Origin: Thuidium tamariscinum
Taxonomy: Eukaryota; Streptophyta; Bryopsida; Hypnales; Thuidiaceae
Assembly (NCBI GenBank): GCA_947034885.2
Contig: OX344749.2
Location: 5,347,501-5,411,500, forward strand
Direction: 5' to 3'
Length of the DNA: 64,000 nt
Shown: piece by piece, positions 33,727 through 46,710 of the stretch
Numbering within the stretch: the first letter of the stretch is position 1
How the letters are laid out: the number at the start of each line of letters is the position of its first letter
The notes under the pieces: generated by a model
Told to the model about the DNA's origin: nothing
Seen by the model: the letters and a program-made list of their open reading frames with translations, nothing else
Database searches by the model: none
Translations under genes and position numbers: made by a program

Positions 33727-36247
33727 GTTTTTCAAATATACTCGTTTGTTGTATGCTGAAATTTGTTTTTATGCAGTTCATATGCTTGTAATGAATACTT
33801 GGAGGTATTTTCTCTGGCTGCAATTTTGTAGTTGTGGATCTAGCATTGTAAACGTCCATGACCAACACTAAATGTCTGATTTGGGATTATTATATCGATA
33901 TTAATGTTCTGAAAGTTAAATTTCTCTGATGTTTGCCCTGATGGGCGCTTTGGGTGAAGCTTTTTCCAGGATTGGAATATTCCTACTCAAGCTTTTTCTC
34001 CAAGTGTATTCCAAGTGTATTTAGGGTTTAGAGTCTAGGGCCCACACGTCTTGTTTTGTGAACATGTAGTCTGAGAGTTGTGTGTCAGGTTGGATTGAGT
34101 GCCAAAAATAAAATAAAGTTTCTTTGTAGACGTTGTCAACAGGATCACCAATACAAGCAAAAGTAGCTTATAGTAGGTGTCAATAAGAGATGTGCAAGAA
34201 GAAGTCTATTGTGAGTAAATATGTCAAGGTCAGCAAATACTTCCACAACATGTTGAAGTTACAGCGACACTTGCAGGTAGCTGGACTGAAGCGCTTCACT
34301 TTAGGATTCATGTGTTAAACCTCTCTCTAACAGAATTTTTAGTTCAAAGTCTCTAAATTCTTTGGTCTCCTTCTATTCCTATATATTAATGGGTCAAGAC
34401 AAGAGCGTCATTGAAAACGTCAATTAATCCGCAGGAAAAAAAAAGTGGAATGAATGTGAGAGAAGAAGACTTGCATGTAAGTGTATTTTGTTCTTTGCAT
34501 ATGTGAATTCTGAAATTCTTGCATGCAATCAGAAAAGAAGATTCTAATTGTTTGAGGTATTCGGAAATAATAAAGCGTGTAATTATGTTGAAATGACAGC
34601 AGATTGACAGAAATTATGTTCCTTTTGACAAGAAATTGACAGAATTTTGTCAATTGAGTAGGCGAACCTACAAGTTCCCATTGACAAGATAGTTGACAAA
34701 ATTCTGTAAATTTCTTGTCAAAAGGAACATTGGTTCCCTTGTAGTGGTGCATCCTTAGTCATAGTATTGCAAAGAACATCCTAAGTACCAAAAACAAGCC
34801 ATTAGAAGAAATCTAAAGGCATTAGAAGATTGCGTGTTCTCGGATTGTAGAAACGTAGTTTCTGTCGCGTGAACTGAAATCCGACATGGTCGAGAGAGTG
34901 CCACGTCATTAATTTCTTTTTTGGACTTTTTTTCATATTTCAGGACTGCCAATTTTTTTTTTTGGATAAATGCCGCCTTGACAGCAGCCAGCAGTTCGGG
35001 AATAGTTTTGGGGAATAGCTAGCCCCGAAACGGCCCATTGGAGGCCTCAGATTTCTTCTAATGATCCAAAAGACAAAAGCTTATGTAAAGTATCATTATT
35101 ATTTGTTGTAGATGGTACTTGCAATATTTGCATTTCAACTAATTGTAGTTTGCAAGTGAATTGGAGTCCCAGACTACAACGAATCTTATCAAATTAAAAC
35201 ATTTAGAGAGAAACCTATTTGAAGATAAGCACTAAAATAAAATATTTAGAATATTGGGTTTGGAGAAAATATGTCTCTTTAGATTGATATCAATTTAGCT
35301 TGACTACTTTAGTCCTTTAGTTTATAGCTATGCATTTGAAGTCCAACAATGAAATCCAAATACTATTATAATTTAACTGGATTCATGTTAAATGACAACA
35401 AAAAATAATTAAGGAATTGTCCACCTTATGTATAGATAAAAGACTACAAAAAAAAAAAAAAATAGAGTAGCATTGTTGTTAGTTTAGCTTGTGTTGAACT
35501 AATATAAGACAACCATTAATTGCCTAGTCTTCAAGAAAATAGAGTATATTTGATAACCTTTATAAGAATTAAAATTGAAGAAGATTCAAAAACACAAACA
35601 CAATGTAAAAAAATCAAAATAATCAAGGCCAAATTTAAGATTAAAGACAAAATCATAGATAAGAAACTAAATGTAGTGAATATAGATTGTTTAAGCAATT
35701 CATCTCGTGTTGAGTTAAAATGACACAAAAATGTTATCTAACAAAATTCCAATCCTACATTCTCATTAGAGGAATTTTGGCCTCTAAGAGACTATTTAAG
35801 GGCCATTCTTGAAATTGTTTCCAATTTTGCAAACCAACCATTGATGGTTTGAATTTTCAAATTAAAAAAAAAAAGTTAAATTTTTTTCAAAAATTTCAGA
35901 ATGTAATAATAAAATTAATAAAATTCAAAATTCAAAATGATAATAATTTATTAAGAAAATTCAAAAACATCATATAATGTAATAGTCGCCCAACTACATC
36001 AGATTGCTAATGTAGCAACATTCCCAACATTCCCACAATGTTCCTAGCATTTGAGAACTTGTAGTCTTACAAAGGCTGAAATCTCTCCTAATGTATTTTT
36101 TTCTTTCTTAGTTGAATTCCAATGCCAACTCAAGATTAAGATATGCTATGATTGCATGTAAATTAACTTGAATCAATTTGACGATAATCAAACTAGTGTA
36201 AATATAAGTAAATTATAAGAATAATGATTTATTGAAAAATATCAATA

Positions 36248-36306
36248 TTATATATATATACACACACACAGTTGTAGGAAGTTGTATATATAGTTGTAGG
36301 AAGTTA
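36248..36306. repeat. TA/CA microsatellite with duplicated GTTGTAGGAAGTT
   Basis: A run of alternating TA then CA is followed by two copies of (A)GTTGTAGGAAGTT separated by GTATATAT. Confidence 0.7.
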
Positions 36307-36754
36307 CGGTTGACATCAACTATTAGAAAATATGGAATCCAAAGTAAAAGTCTCAAGTCACTTGTAGGAAGTGAAATTAAAAACCAAGTCAAACCCATTG
36401 TGTACTCCTTGAGCGCCACAATTCTATTTGGCCTCATTGTTTGCAAATAAAAAAAAAAGGTCTTGAGCAATTAGGCCTTGGCTAGCTCTATACAAAGGTG
36501 ATGCATACCATTCCTAAGACTTTGTAGACAAATTAGAAGCCCTCAAGCCCAATTCCAAGTAATCAATGGTGGTTTACAAGAAGTTATAGTTGATGTATGA
36601 GGATGCACATGTCTTCACAATGCAATGTGACAAAAAGTGGCTGTCACAGTTTTTTATTAATTTTCCTACCCCCTCCCTCATCAGAAAAATCAATAGCCAT
36701 TGGATTTGAATTTTAAAAAATCCCACCCCCCCTCCAAGAAAAATCAACAACCGT

Positions 36755-36855
36755 CGGATATCGATATGATACAGCATACGGTACAGGATATGGATATAGA
36801 ATACGGTACAAAATACGGATACGGATACAATATACGGGTACGGATATTGAATGTC
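36755..36855. repeat. Degenerate GGATAC/GATACG hexamer tract
   Basis: Repeated short units such as GGATAT, GATACAG, ATACGG, GGATACGGATAC and GGGTACGGATAT fill about 100 bases. A complementary-style tract (GTATC, ATATTCATA) occurs at 19420-19530. Confidence 0.6.
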
Positions 36856-39800
36856 ATTTATCCCATATTCTTTGTCTCCCAATCCACCCTCTCAGAATTA
36901 TAAGAAGGTGGGGGAGGGGGGATTCACAAGTTTAAACAATTTTAAAATTTAAAATTTAATACTTATATCAGATTGGGTGGGGAGGGGGGTTAAAAAAGTT
37001 TAAAATTTAAAATTTAATGTTTAAATCAAATTGGGAGGGGGGGAGGTGCATCAATTTTTAAATTTTTAAATTTTTGAGTTTTTGAGTTCATTGTGACACA
37101 GTTTGTCACAATGAGCTGAAAAGTGGCAGTAACTGCCAACACATACACAATTGACAATAAGAAAGATGTTGCCATCAAGTAGTTCATTGTAGCAACCTTC
37201 AACATTTGAATGAAAGAAAAAACAATTTGTTAAGGATGCAATGGATACTTATGTCCTACCTCGTCATCATGTCTAATCCAAATATGAAGCAAATGCTTTA
37301 TATAATGTCTATTGGACTTCATAAGAAATCTACAGAATGAAAAGACTTAAAAGATAAATAGTTTTGTATCATTCATCAACAAAGAATACAATCATTATTA
37401 AAAAAAATCTAGAGTCTCTAGAAGGTTGCCAGGGTTTGACAAGCCACTCTATATGGAGAGCCCTACTATGCTAAAAAACTATAAGATTTCTAACAAAATT
37501 GCGTTTTAGCTTGTATGTATATCTTCACTATTAACTAGAATATGCCAATTTTCCTCCAATTGAACACAAGTGCTCATGTACTAAGGCTCTAACATTTGGC
37601 TACACCACAACCACCACTATATAGATGACACTTAGTGCACTAGAGCTATAGGAAAAAAATTCTTGCCTATATCAAATAAATATAATCTTGGGCCCTTTTG
37701 GCACTTCTAAGCAACCTTTTGGAGAGTCCAAATTTTCTCTAATAGTTTCTACTAGCAAAATGATGATGGAGGGAGGTACTTAGAGGTATTACATTGCAAT
37801 TGCACGCATTTTTATAAAATTATGGGTTTATTTGTTTTTGAATGGATTTTAATTACAATAAAATAGTAAAAAAGATGACATCATTTGAAGTGGTTTTAAG
37901 ATGATAGATAAAATAAGCTAGGAGATCTACGAATTGCTCGTTGAAGAGGTGAAACAAAATTTTAGGGAGGTAAAGTTTTATGAAATATTTTTTAGTAAAA
38001 TTTTTCTTCAAAGACATGTAGAATACTAGAATTGGCCTTCAACTATAGTTGTTTTATATTTTTTGGAGCTTTTTGGAATTAATTATGAAATTCTAAAGTT
38101 GACATGGTATAGGGCTTTAAAATCACCTACTTTCTATAATGTACACTATTTACATATTACTCAAGACTAATACAAAGCAACATCTACATATAGTGTACAT
38201 TTGAAAAGGTGGACAATTTTAGATAATGAGTGCTTTTTGAACCACAACCTACCTTATAAAGAGGTGGAAACTCGTAAAATCTTCATCAATTTAATATACT
38301 TTTTTATTTTTTATTTTTGAATTCTAGTTTGTTAAAATGGAATATTTTTTGAAAATTTGAAAATGATAAGCCTCAAATAAGTTAGAGCCTAGATTTAAAT
38401 TTTCATTGTTGTAGCTATTAGATCAATCTTTTTTGTTATTGTATTGCATCTTTTAGTGGCATTTAACTCCATTAAACTCAATTCAAATGTTCCCTAAGCA
38501 CTTAATTTTTGCTGATACCAAAAGTCATAATCTTCTAACACTTGCTTATTTGATGTACACACATGTTAAGCTTGAATTTTAATCATAAGGGGCCCTAGTC
38601 CTTTATAACTATCTAACACTTCTATTTAAACACTTATTATATGTGCAGATTAATTTCATAAATAACTTAGGAAAATCTGAAAAAATGTCAAAATTTTTAA
38701 AATTATTTACAACTATTTCTAAAAAATTTTAAAAATTGTTCTTGAGAAAAATTTGAAGAAGGAACCTATTTATGCATGAATAGAAAGAACCAATTCAAAA
38801 TTAGGGATATCCTCATAAAGTGCCAAAAATATTAAAAAATTCTATGTATCTGCCAAAGTGTTGAATTGCAAAAAATAAAATATTTTGACATAAACTTGCC
38901 AAAACTAACCTACATATACGGTAATCCCCATAAGACCTTCAACATGTCATTTGATAACATAAGGCAAAACTTCCATTGATGTTGAAACATTTGGTTGCAA
39001 CACTAGTGCCATTGGTATTAACCACCTTTGGATAGGATCCACTTTCCTACTAGATCTTACCAATCTTACTATTTCATTTTTTTATTTTTTCAAAATTGAA
39101 TGTAGAATAATATACAAAGAATCCAAAAAGAGTATAAAATGAAAACAAGCATACTACATACTAATATAGTATTTGATCATATTTTAAATGTTTTTAACTA
39201 GGTAGGTTGAAATTTTGCTTGTAAATAGGTTAAAAATAGTAATTTAATATAAATTATATATATTTAATAGATGTACCTAAACTCACCTACACTTATAACT
39301 TATGTAATATAAACAAGCTAAATTGATTCGAGAACATACTAGTGAAAAGCCTACTTAAGTGCCCAAATTAATTTCCAATTCTAGTAGAAATCCTAGTCAT
39401 TAGCTTGTAGGTGGAAAAAAAAATCACAATAGAGGATATCTATGTTAAAAAAATGGTGTTTCAAGATTGAAATCACATTAAGAACTTGATGGTAAAATTG
39501 GTTTTCTAAGATTCCTCTTCACATCAAAGATCCTTTGAAACCTCATAATTAAAGGACATAGTGGATTTTTTTGTCTTGAAAAATTATGCAAAGTAAAAAT
39601 ATAAATTTGTACATCTTTTGTGAAATTTTATAAGAGGTTTCTTAAAATATTTTGGAATTTTTTGATGCTCAAAAGATGCCTTTTGAATCATCAATTGCTT
39701 GAATCTACAATGGAAAAATTCTAGAAATGATTCAAGTTGTCGTTAAATCTCATTAAAAATACAATTAACTTTTTTTATGCAAATAAGACTCTCCAACAAA

Positions 39801-40599
39801 TTTTTAGACATTTTGATAGTTAAAAGTACCTAAATTGACAAGATTCTCCAATTATCCATAAATGAAAAGATTACAGAAGAATTGAACAGCATTCTAAGAA
39901 CACACAAAATTGAAATGATGTCAAAGCGATGTCTTTTCTTACTCCTTTATATTTACTATGAAGAGCCTAAGATAGTTATTTCTGATAGAAAGTCAATCTC
40001 CAAAAGATAAAATTTTGTCACTTTTTGGCATTAAGTTGGCACTAGATTTTGTTGATGTTTTGATGGAAAAAAAGGGATAAAAGTCTACTATATTTGAAAT
40101 GGCCTTTTGAAGACAAATAGCCAATGGCACAATATATTTGCAATTTGTAGTTTTTTTTCAAAAATTAGAGTTTAAATTCTATACAGAAAGTAAAAACTCA
40201 CAAATTAGAATGAAATCCTAATTGATAAATTTACTATGTGGAAATGAGAAGAGGTGGGTGCCCTTGGAAGAATAAAAAATGACACTCATTAGAGAAAATT
40301 GCTTTATATCCTTCCAAGGACCTACAAATTGCTTTCAATTTATTTTTTCTCCTATTCCCACACACACCGTTTGTTGCAATGTCAACATACATGGTTTTTC
40401 AAAAGCTTTCAATCAGGGTTTTCTTGTCAGACATATTTTTGGGTTTTGGTGTCGTGTAGGACGTCTGACGTCGCATGTCGCAGGTGACAACATGTCGCTA
40501 CCCCGTCGTAGCCCGTCGAGTAAGGTAAAAAAATTTTACCCTATGGTAAATGGATTTGGCATACGTGGCAGGCTTTGGACAATGACGTGGAAAGCCGGT

Positions 40600-40835
40600 A
40601 AGGCGCCTGCGGGTGAAGACAGGGCGACCGCGGGTACTAAATGCACGGCGACTGTGGCTTTAGGGTGACCTCGGGTGCGGGTTCCCGTGGGCGACCTCAG
40701 GTGCGGGTTCCTGTGGGCAACCTCGGGTGCGGGTTCCAGTGGGCGACCTCGGGTGTGGATTCCAGTGGGCGACCGCGGGTCCTAGAGGGCTGCGAACTCG
40801 GGTGAGGGGCGACTGCGGGTTTAGGGTGGCAATGA
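40600..40835 (+). repeat. GC-rich GCGACCGCGGGT array A (no adjacent gene)
   Basis: This contains about ten spaced units such as GCGACCGCGGGT, GCGACCTCGGGT and GCGACTGCGGGT. Four of them form a longer unit of about 35 bases, roughly GGGCGACCTCGGGTGCGGGTTCCAGT. It stands in sharp contrast to the AT-rich surroundings. An 18-base palindrome, GGTAAAAAAATTTTACCC, lies just outside (40526). No ORF lies on the low-coordinate side. Confidence 0.8.
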
Positions 40836-42298
40836 GATTTCTACTTCATACACCAAGACTTAGGGGAAAAAACATTTTTTTAACACATGCAACCGTAGGA
40901 TCTTATAGTAATCTTGTTTGAAAAGGTTTAGAAAAACTTTCAGAATTTTCCACCATACAGATTGCAACATATTTTTGTTTCAAGTTACAAATTTTTTTTT
41001 TTAAACAATGCTAAAATACTGGCTGCTACACTTCACAAGGTTACACTTGTATGAAAAAAAAGTTCAAATTGCTTGATACTCTTGAATTCATCCTTAAAGG
41101 CAAGTTGGCTACGTGCTCAAAAAATTTCAAATCATTTGGAATTGTACAACATATAAAAGATTATAATAACTAGAAAGAAGTAGAAAAGAGCTAAAATACC
41201 AAATTGTGAACAATTGATTCATAGAATTGGAAAATGCCAATCCCAATGGTTAAAATATTATAATAAACAATCTACACCTACTATTTCTTTATTATTCCAA
41301 ATGTAAAAAACTAAATTTAATAAAGGATTAGGAACTGCTTCTTTTGTAGTGTAGAGATTCTATAACTAGTCACAAAATACTCCTAACTAAAACTCGACAT
41401 AACTTTTGACTCATTGATCAAAATCAAATGATTCAAAGCTTTGCACTTAGGTAGAAATCTAATAAACCAATATCAATGTTTTACTTCTTATAAAAATTAT
41501 TTTTAAAGAATTTTTTGTTTCTACCCGTACTACCCAGCAATTAAATGAATTAAGGAAGTGACATATTATGCCATAACTTTTAAAATATGTTGTCAAAAGC
41601 TATGAACATTGTTGGGCCTCAAAGCTACTCATTGGACACATATTGTTTGAAAATTTCAAAAAAATATAATAAAATCTCCATTCATAGTGAATTGCCCAAA
41701 ATTGCCATGTTGCTAAAAAATGGCGTTTGAGTGTGTAGAGATTAATTGGCCCTATCTATTAATCCACTCTTGATTTGAAAGATCCCAAATGATTCTCAAG
41801 GATTTACACTTATGTACTTCTAAACCCCGTTCGAAACCATTGGAAGTGCTACAAAATCATAATGAGTTCCCTACTACATAATTATGAATAATGAAGGATG
41901 AGAATTTTGTAGCTCATTTCTTCTTCTCCACTTCAAAAACGGATGTCTAAGGACTTTACATTAATGAAATACAAATCAGTAGTACTCAAAATCAAAATAG
42001 TGATAATAAACTCATAACTTATGTATTATCATTATACTTCGAAGAGTCTACAAAAAAAGATTTGTCTGCGTTGCTATTTTGAAATTGCCTACTACCATCA
42101 ACTAATTACTTTCGAACACAAATAATAATATGGATTTATGTGAGTCTCACTATAACATGTATAATCATCTAATGAAGCACTACAAAATGCTCACACATAA
42201 GGTACTAGCCTATAAACTTCTACTTCTAATCTTCAATACAAAACATTTGTCGAAGATCTTTATAATACTTTTTTTTCTCAAGACTGCTAGTTGCACAT
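40836..42298. other. AT-rich DNA 3' of the hAT coding region
   Basis: No gene is seen. A second copy of the 18725-18890 dispersed repeat lies at 41570-41745. Transposon termini for the hAT element could not be identified here. Confidence 0.35.
41570..41745. repeat. Dispersed repeat, copy 2
   Basis: Same-orientation match to 18725-18890, recognised by shared short blocks in the same order. Function unknown. Confidence 0.5.
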
Positions 42299-45200
42299 TT
42301 AATCACTTGGTGAAAAATCCGAATCACCCTCAACTTCATCGACATTAGGGTCTGATTCTCCATTTGACTCGCCACTGCCTCTATTGCCATCTGAGCTTTC
42401 GTTCTCGTCATCCTCTCTCAATATTGGCTCAGCTTGTATTTCATGTTCTACCTCTGAGTGCAAATTTCGCACCTGAACATCTATACCTCCTACCTTTTCA
42501 ACTCGTACTAACCGTTTTGTAGGCCTCGTTGCATCTGTAGTGCCATCAATAATAGATAAAGGAGGCCGACCTCCAGTACTTGATTGTCCAACTCTTTGCG
42601 TAGAGCCCTCCACCGCCATGTTATATTTGTGAACAACATGGTTAGCACGTTTTGGATTCCCTTGTGTCCTTTCATCAACCCTTCTAATACGTCGTCTTTT
42701 CCCTCCGGTATTGCGTGTATGCGCTTCCAATGATGATTGTCCGGGGAGTGACATTGATGTCACTTGGGTAGGTTGTGGAGTAGATTGTGGTACTACTTCC
42801 GTAGTGGATGCTATTGGATGCACCCTTCTTGAAGGATTTGGAACCGACCTTCTCACTATAGCTGGAGTTGAGTTCCTGCCACGATTGCGATATATGACAC
42901 TGTTCAATGGCGCATCTGAATCATATTCCAAAGTTGTTGTAGTTTGGGTGGTTGATGGATTCATCGTTCTGGAAATTGGAATCCCCGTGACATCTCCCTG
43001 CTGGACGGGAGCTTCTTCTTCTTCTTGTTCACTTCCCACGCTAGCTTGTCCAACATTCAAAGGATTCCTTGAATCACTCAAAGGAATACGTGTTGGTACT
43101 GGAGATCTCTCTTGACAATGTGATGGTGGCATTGGATGAGCCACGTTTTCGTTGTTATCAACAGGAATTTCCCCCACATTTGATGGTGCATTTGGTGACC
43201 ACACTCCATTCCACACATGGACACGGTCAGCCTCTGGAGAACGAAAAAGTTCTTCATCAATGGAATTGTTCCGATCATCGCCACCCGCATATGTATCTCG
43301 AGTAGGGTATTCAGGCGAACTCGGTCGAGGGGGATCATTGCATTCCAAGGATTATTACGCAAGCGATCCTCTTCTTCTCTACGGATTACATTGGCTTCAT
43401 AATAATCAAAACCAATCTCTTCATCTGATGCAGAATGCAAGGGCTCATCGTCCTCTTCCTCACTATCTCCTCCATCAAGATACTTCTCGTAAAAGAGGGT
43501 AGGGTTGTGTCCACGTTTTTCACGTTCCAATTTACTGTTGGTGTAGATATAGACCAAATCTTCTGCCTTGGATGTGGTTAGGCGGTTCCGCACTTTGCTG
43601 TGCACAAACGAATACATGCTCCAATTCCTTTCGCATGAAGATGTTGAGCATGTCAAGCCTAGAATTCTCTTTGCAATCTTCGGAAGAGCATTACCACCTA
43701 CTCGATTCCACCATTAATGAGGCAATAAGTTGCATTGAGTAATATCAGGAGCCTCTTCTAAAGGGTCGAATGGACCTGTCTTTTCCTCAAATTGCGTCAA
43801 CTCATGCATTGCCTTCAGTACTGACACTCCTAATGTAGGGGCCAATTTTTGAATGACTCGATTTAAAGCTCGCTTGGCAATGCCATCATCTTGAATGTCT
43901 GCTACATCCACCAAAAATGGATTCAATAGGGCACCAGCATAGTGGAGGTCTGTTAGCATTAACTTCCAACGAGCATCAAACTTCTTCTCGTAGCGTGTTG
44001 CAACCTCCGGTGTCAAAAGAAAAGGAGGCTCCCTAAGAGAATATACATGCCTTTTCAAGTCTTTCATGATTATCCAAGCTTTTGGCATTGCCGGGATTTT
44101 TCCATCAAAGTGTCGTAGAGCAATGAGCACGGGCTCTACCATGTGCAAGAAATTCTCGCATCTTATCCAAAACCCTTCCGAATGAATGTTCAGTCGAACA
44201 TCTTTTGCTTTGCGCATTAGTATACCTCCATTTTGTCTGACATTCAAACTGAACTCGAATGCCATATACCCCTCGTCTGCAATCACCATGTGCAAAGCTT
44301 GCTTGCATTCCACTAATCGGTCTATCATGAGAAAATTGGTAGCAAAGCGTGTTGCTCCTGGAAGTCTCAATACCTTCTTCGGTGACCATTTCCGAAATAG
44401 AGCTAGTGTGAAGTGGTATTTTCGAACGAACTTTACCATTTCCCTACAGTCCTTGACCAAATCCTTCACTCTTTGATCCTTTCCCCAATCCTCCAAAAGT
44501 AAATCTAGAATGTGAGCTGCACATCCTTGTTTATACATGTGAGGGTACTTCTCTTCCAAGCTTGTCATAGCTCCCGTCATTACTGGGGCATTATCTGTGC
44601 ACATTTGGACAATGTTGGCTGGACTGACCTCTTCTATGTATTTTGTCAAAATCTCAACCGTATACCCTAGGTCCTTTTTATGCCCCGTACTGTCCACTGA
44701 TCCCAAAAAAGTATCCCCGACTGGACAAACAAGCATCATATTCATCAATGGACGTCTATTGGTATCTAACCATCCATCTGTACAAATAGTTGCACCATAT
44801 TGGGCAATAGAATGTTTTGTCCGCTCAGTGACTACTTTCTTCACCGCTGCCTTCTTCACATCAATCATTTTTGTGCAGATTGCGTTCATTGCGGGTAGGT
44901 GATACAAGAATCCAGCCGCTGCAGTTTCTTTCACAGCCTTGATGAAGGCAGGGTGTCGCACAACGTTGAACGCAATGTTAGCCTCGTAAAAGAAAGAGGA
45001 CCACATCCTATCCAACTTCTGCTTGAGGCCCACTTGTAATGATTCATCCATACTTCTTTGACGAGAAGTTGAAGGGCCACTCCTTGTTCTCTCGACCATA
45101 GCTGGAGTAGAATCCACTGAGTCAAGGCCGATAGTCTGACTTTCGTTCAAGCCAATAGGATCCCCACGGCCTCCCACTTCTATGTGCTCTAGTTCTTGAA

Positions 45201-45537
45201 TGATGGATTCACCCTCAACATTGCTTGGGGCACCAACTAATGGTGCCTCATGCATTTCTTCAAAGCTCATGGCTTTAGGAACCGCCCCACCACATGCTGA
45301 AAACATGTTCTTCACACTCCTAGGGATTTTAGGACAACGCTTTGATGTTGTCGATCCGCCATATCCAAAGTGACTAAATGCCCTCTTCCGTACAAATACT
45401 TTGCTCCATCCACAAAATAGACATTTCCGAGGATAATTCGAATTATCGTTAGGTGTACATGGTATGAGCCAAGGATCCCAATCTTTTGTGGCCCTCCGTG
45501 TATCGCTTGCTCCATGTCCCCCACCAGGGCCAACCAT
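42299..45537 (-). pseudogene. BED-type hAT transposase (DUF659 + dimerisation domain), one in-frame stop
   Basis: The main frame runs 45537 to 43714 (607 aa). A BED-like zinc finger lies near the start (C39-x2-C42, H56, C68). The DUF659/RNase H-like core has CTDGW (D254), MCTDNAP (D315) and GCAAHILDLLLEDW (C339, H342). A TAA at 43716-43714 follows NLLPH. The same frame then continues directly with WWNRVGG, LPKIAKRILGLTCSTSSCER and VRNRLTTSKAEDL, the hAT C-terminal dimerisation region. So a single nonsense change splits an otherwise intact transposase. Further on, frames at 43348-42299 encode a disordered acidic tail ending in SDFSPSD, offset by one base (a frameshift or small intron). Terminal repeats were not found, so element limits are unknown. 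An array lies 250 bp upstream of the start. Confidence 0.88.
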
Positions 45538-45762
45538 AGTGCAAATCTAAAAGTGATCTTGGCGCCAAAACACTGGATCAATAAAGTAAATAGTGTAAAA
45601 GATGTAATGACAAAGCTACCCACTTTGAGTGATTTTAAAAACCTCTCAAAGCAAAGTAGTTGTCCTCCGTTGAATCCAAACGTCCGCAAGAAGCTTCTTT
45701 CGAAGGTTCAAGTCAAGAGTCTAATCACTAGAGCAAGATGAGAAACTATTGCTTCCCCCAAC

Positions 45763-45770
45763 ATATATAG
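45763..45770 (-). promoter_or_regulatory. TATA-box candidate for the hAT gene
   Basis: CTATATATG on the minus strand lies between array B and the start codon, about 230 bases upstream of the ATG. The position fits a core promoter driven by or next to the array. Confidence 0.45.
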
Positions 45771-45785
45771 TGCCTCATTCCATTT

Positions 45786-46085
45786 ACCCGCGGTCGCCCT
45801 ACATGAGACTGCGGGTGAAGGGCCAAAGGAAGGCAAACTCTGGAATTTGGAGGGGCGACCGTGGCTAATTTCGCGACCGCGGGTCCACTAGTGAGGCGAC
45901 CACGCGTTCAGGGGGGCGACATCGGGTCCAAAGGTAAGGCGACCGCGCGTTCAGGGGGCGACAGCGGGTCCAAAGGTAAGGCGACATCGGGTCTGGAGGG
46001 CGACCGCGGGTCTGGTAGGCGACCTCGCCTAGGTCTGGAGGGCGACCGCGGGTCCAGAGGTAGGGTGACCGCGCATGCCAAATCT
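45786..46085 (+). repeat. GC-rich array B, upstream of the hAT gene
   Basis: About ten GCGACCGCGGGT-like units, with variants (GCGACCGCGCGT, GCGACATCGGGT, GCGACAGCGGGT), occur in longer blocks such as AGGGGGGCGACATCGGGTCCAAAGGTAA. The plus strand carries the G-rich orientation; the gene it precedes is on the minus strand, as with arrays C and E. At the outer end, AGGGTAAGAAACGCG resembles the array C outer border TGGTAAGAAAATTC. Confidence 0.8.
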
Positions 46086-46126
46086 GAGTTGGAGTTTAAG
46101 AAAATGTTTCCAGGGTAAGAAACGCG

Positions 46127-46710
46127 TCTGGCCCTTGGACCTGTTTGGAATTTCTGCTAAGTCAACAAAAAGACTACTTCATTATGAGCGTCATCAATTT
46201 CTTGAGAAATGTAATTGTACAAATTCAAATTAGACATATTAGACATCAATTAGGAAAATCCAACACATCATCATCACTTTTGGATTGAAAGATTATAATG
46301 TTTGCTCATGAGGGTGTAAAAATTGTAAAAATGAGTTTAAGTCTTCCAATAGTCTTTTCCCAAGTCAAATCCTAAAAAATTTTGAGGAAAAAAATTAACT
46401 AGAATAACCTAAAATGTATAACCCCAATCAAGTTTTGGCTCAATAAAATGTATTGGGCTATTCTTTCAAATGAATTTCTAATGTAATTTTATATCCAAGA
46501 TCTAGTATATGCAAGTATCATTTCGATGGATACCCTAGCAGAATATCTTAGATAGAAAAATGATAGTCTATTATTTTCAATATAAGCTTAAAGCATACTT
46601 CAAAAACTTTCTCCCAAAATGTAGTCCAGTAAAAATAGCAACTTGGTTAGGTTTTATTTAACTTCAAGATTTTGGAAACACCAAATTAGTGTACCCTTGT
46701 CTTATAGAGG
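46127..46710 (-). mobile_element. Diverged TTAA-type MITE copy next to array B
   Basis: This matches the 55296-55933 family in reverse: GGATTGAAAGATTATAATGTTT, then ATCTTAGATAGAAAAATGATAGTC, then TTGGTTAGGTTTTATTTAACTTCAA. The end is near GAGGTTAAC. The outer ends are decayed. Confidence 0.55.

Larger units (their letters stand above)
31202..34746 (+). mobile_element. Non-autonomous CACTA element 2 with PTB and AMSH fragments, 3545 bp
   Basis: It begins CACTACGAGGAAAGTGGG and ends GGTTCCCTTGTAGTG, flanked by GTG (31199-31201 and 34747-34749). The left 1.04 kb (to about 32240) and right end (from about 34063) match element 1 closely. The middle 1.8 kb is unique and holds a four-exon AMSH-like fragment. 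Near 34579 it lacks about 55 bases that element 1 has at about 29579-29636. No transposase is present, so it would depend on one elsewhere. Confidence 0.92.
34750..40270. other. Long AT-rich gene-poor stretch
   Basis: No supported gene lies in these 5.5 kb. Recognisable items are a poly-A run (about 35448-35461), a TA/CA microsatellite with duplicated GTTGTAGGAAGTT (36248-36306), a degenerate GATACG tract (36755-36855) and several G-rich or C-rich runs (36660-37050). GTGACAAAAAGTGGC at about 36627 and TTTGTCACAATG at about 37107 hint at an inverted-repeat element of about 0.5 kb, but its ends are not clear. Confidence 0.4.

Noticed and set aside
36615-37120. Possible inverted-repeat element with GTGACAAA-type ends
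   Set aside because: The matches are short and offset and no target duplication was found; G/C-rich runs inside make chance matches likely.
40413-40435. CAGGGTTTTCTTG near array A as a possible hAT terminus
   Set aside because: No matching inverted end was found near 46100 and no 8-bp duplication could be paired with it.
42711-43115. Plus-strand frame of 134 codons within the hAT 3' region
   Set aside because: It is the complement of the acidic, repetitive transposase tail; no independent evidence.
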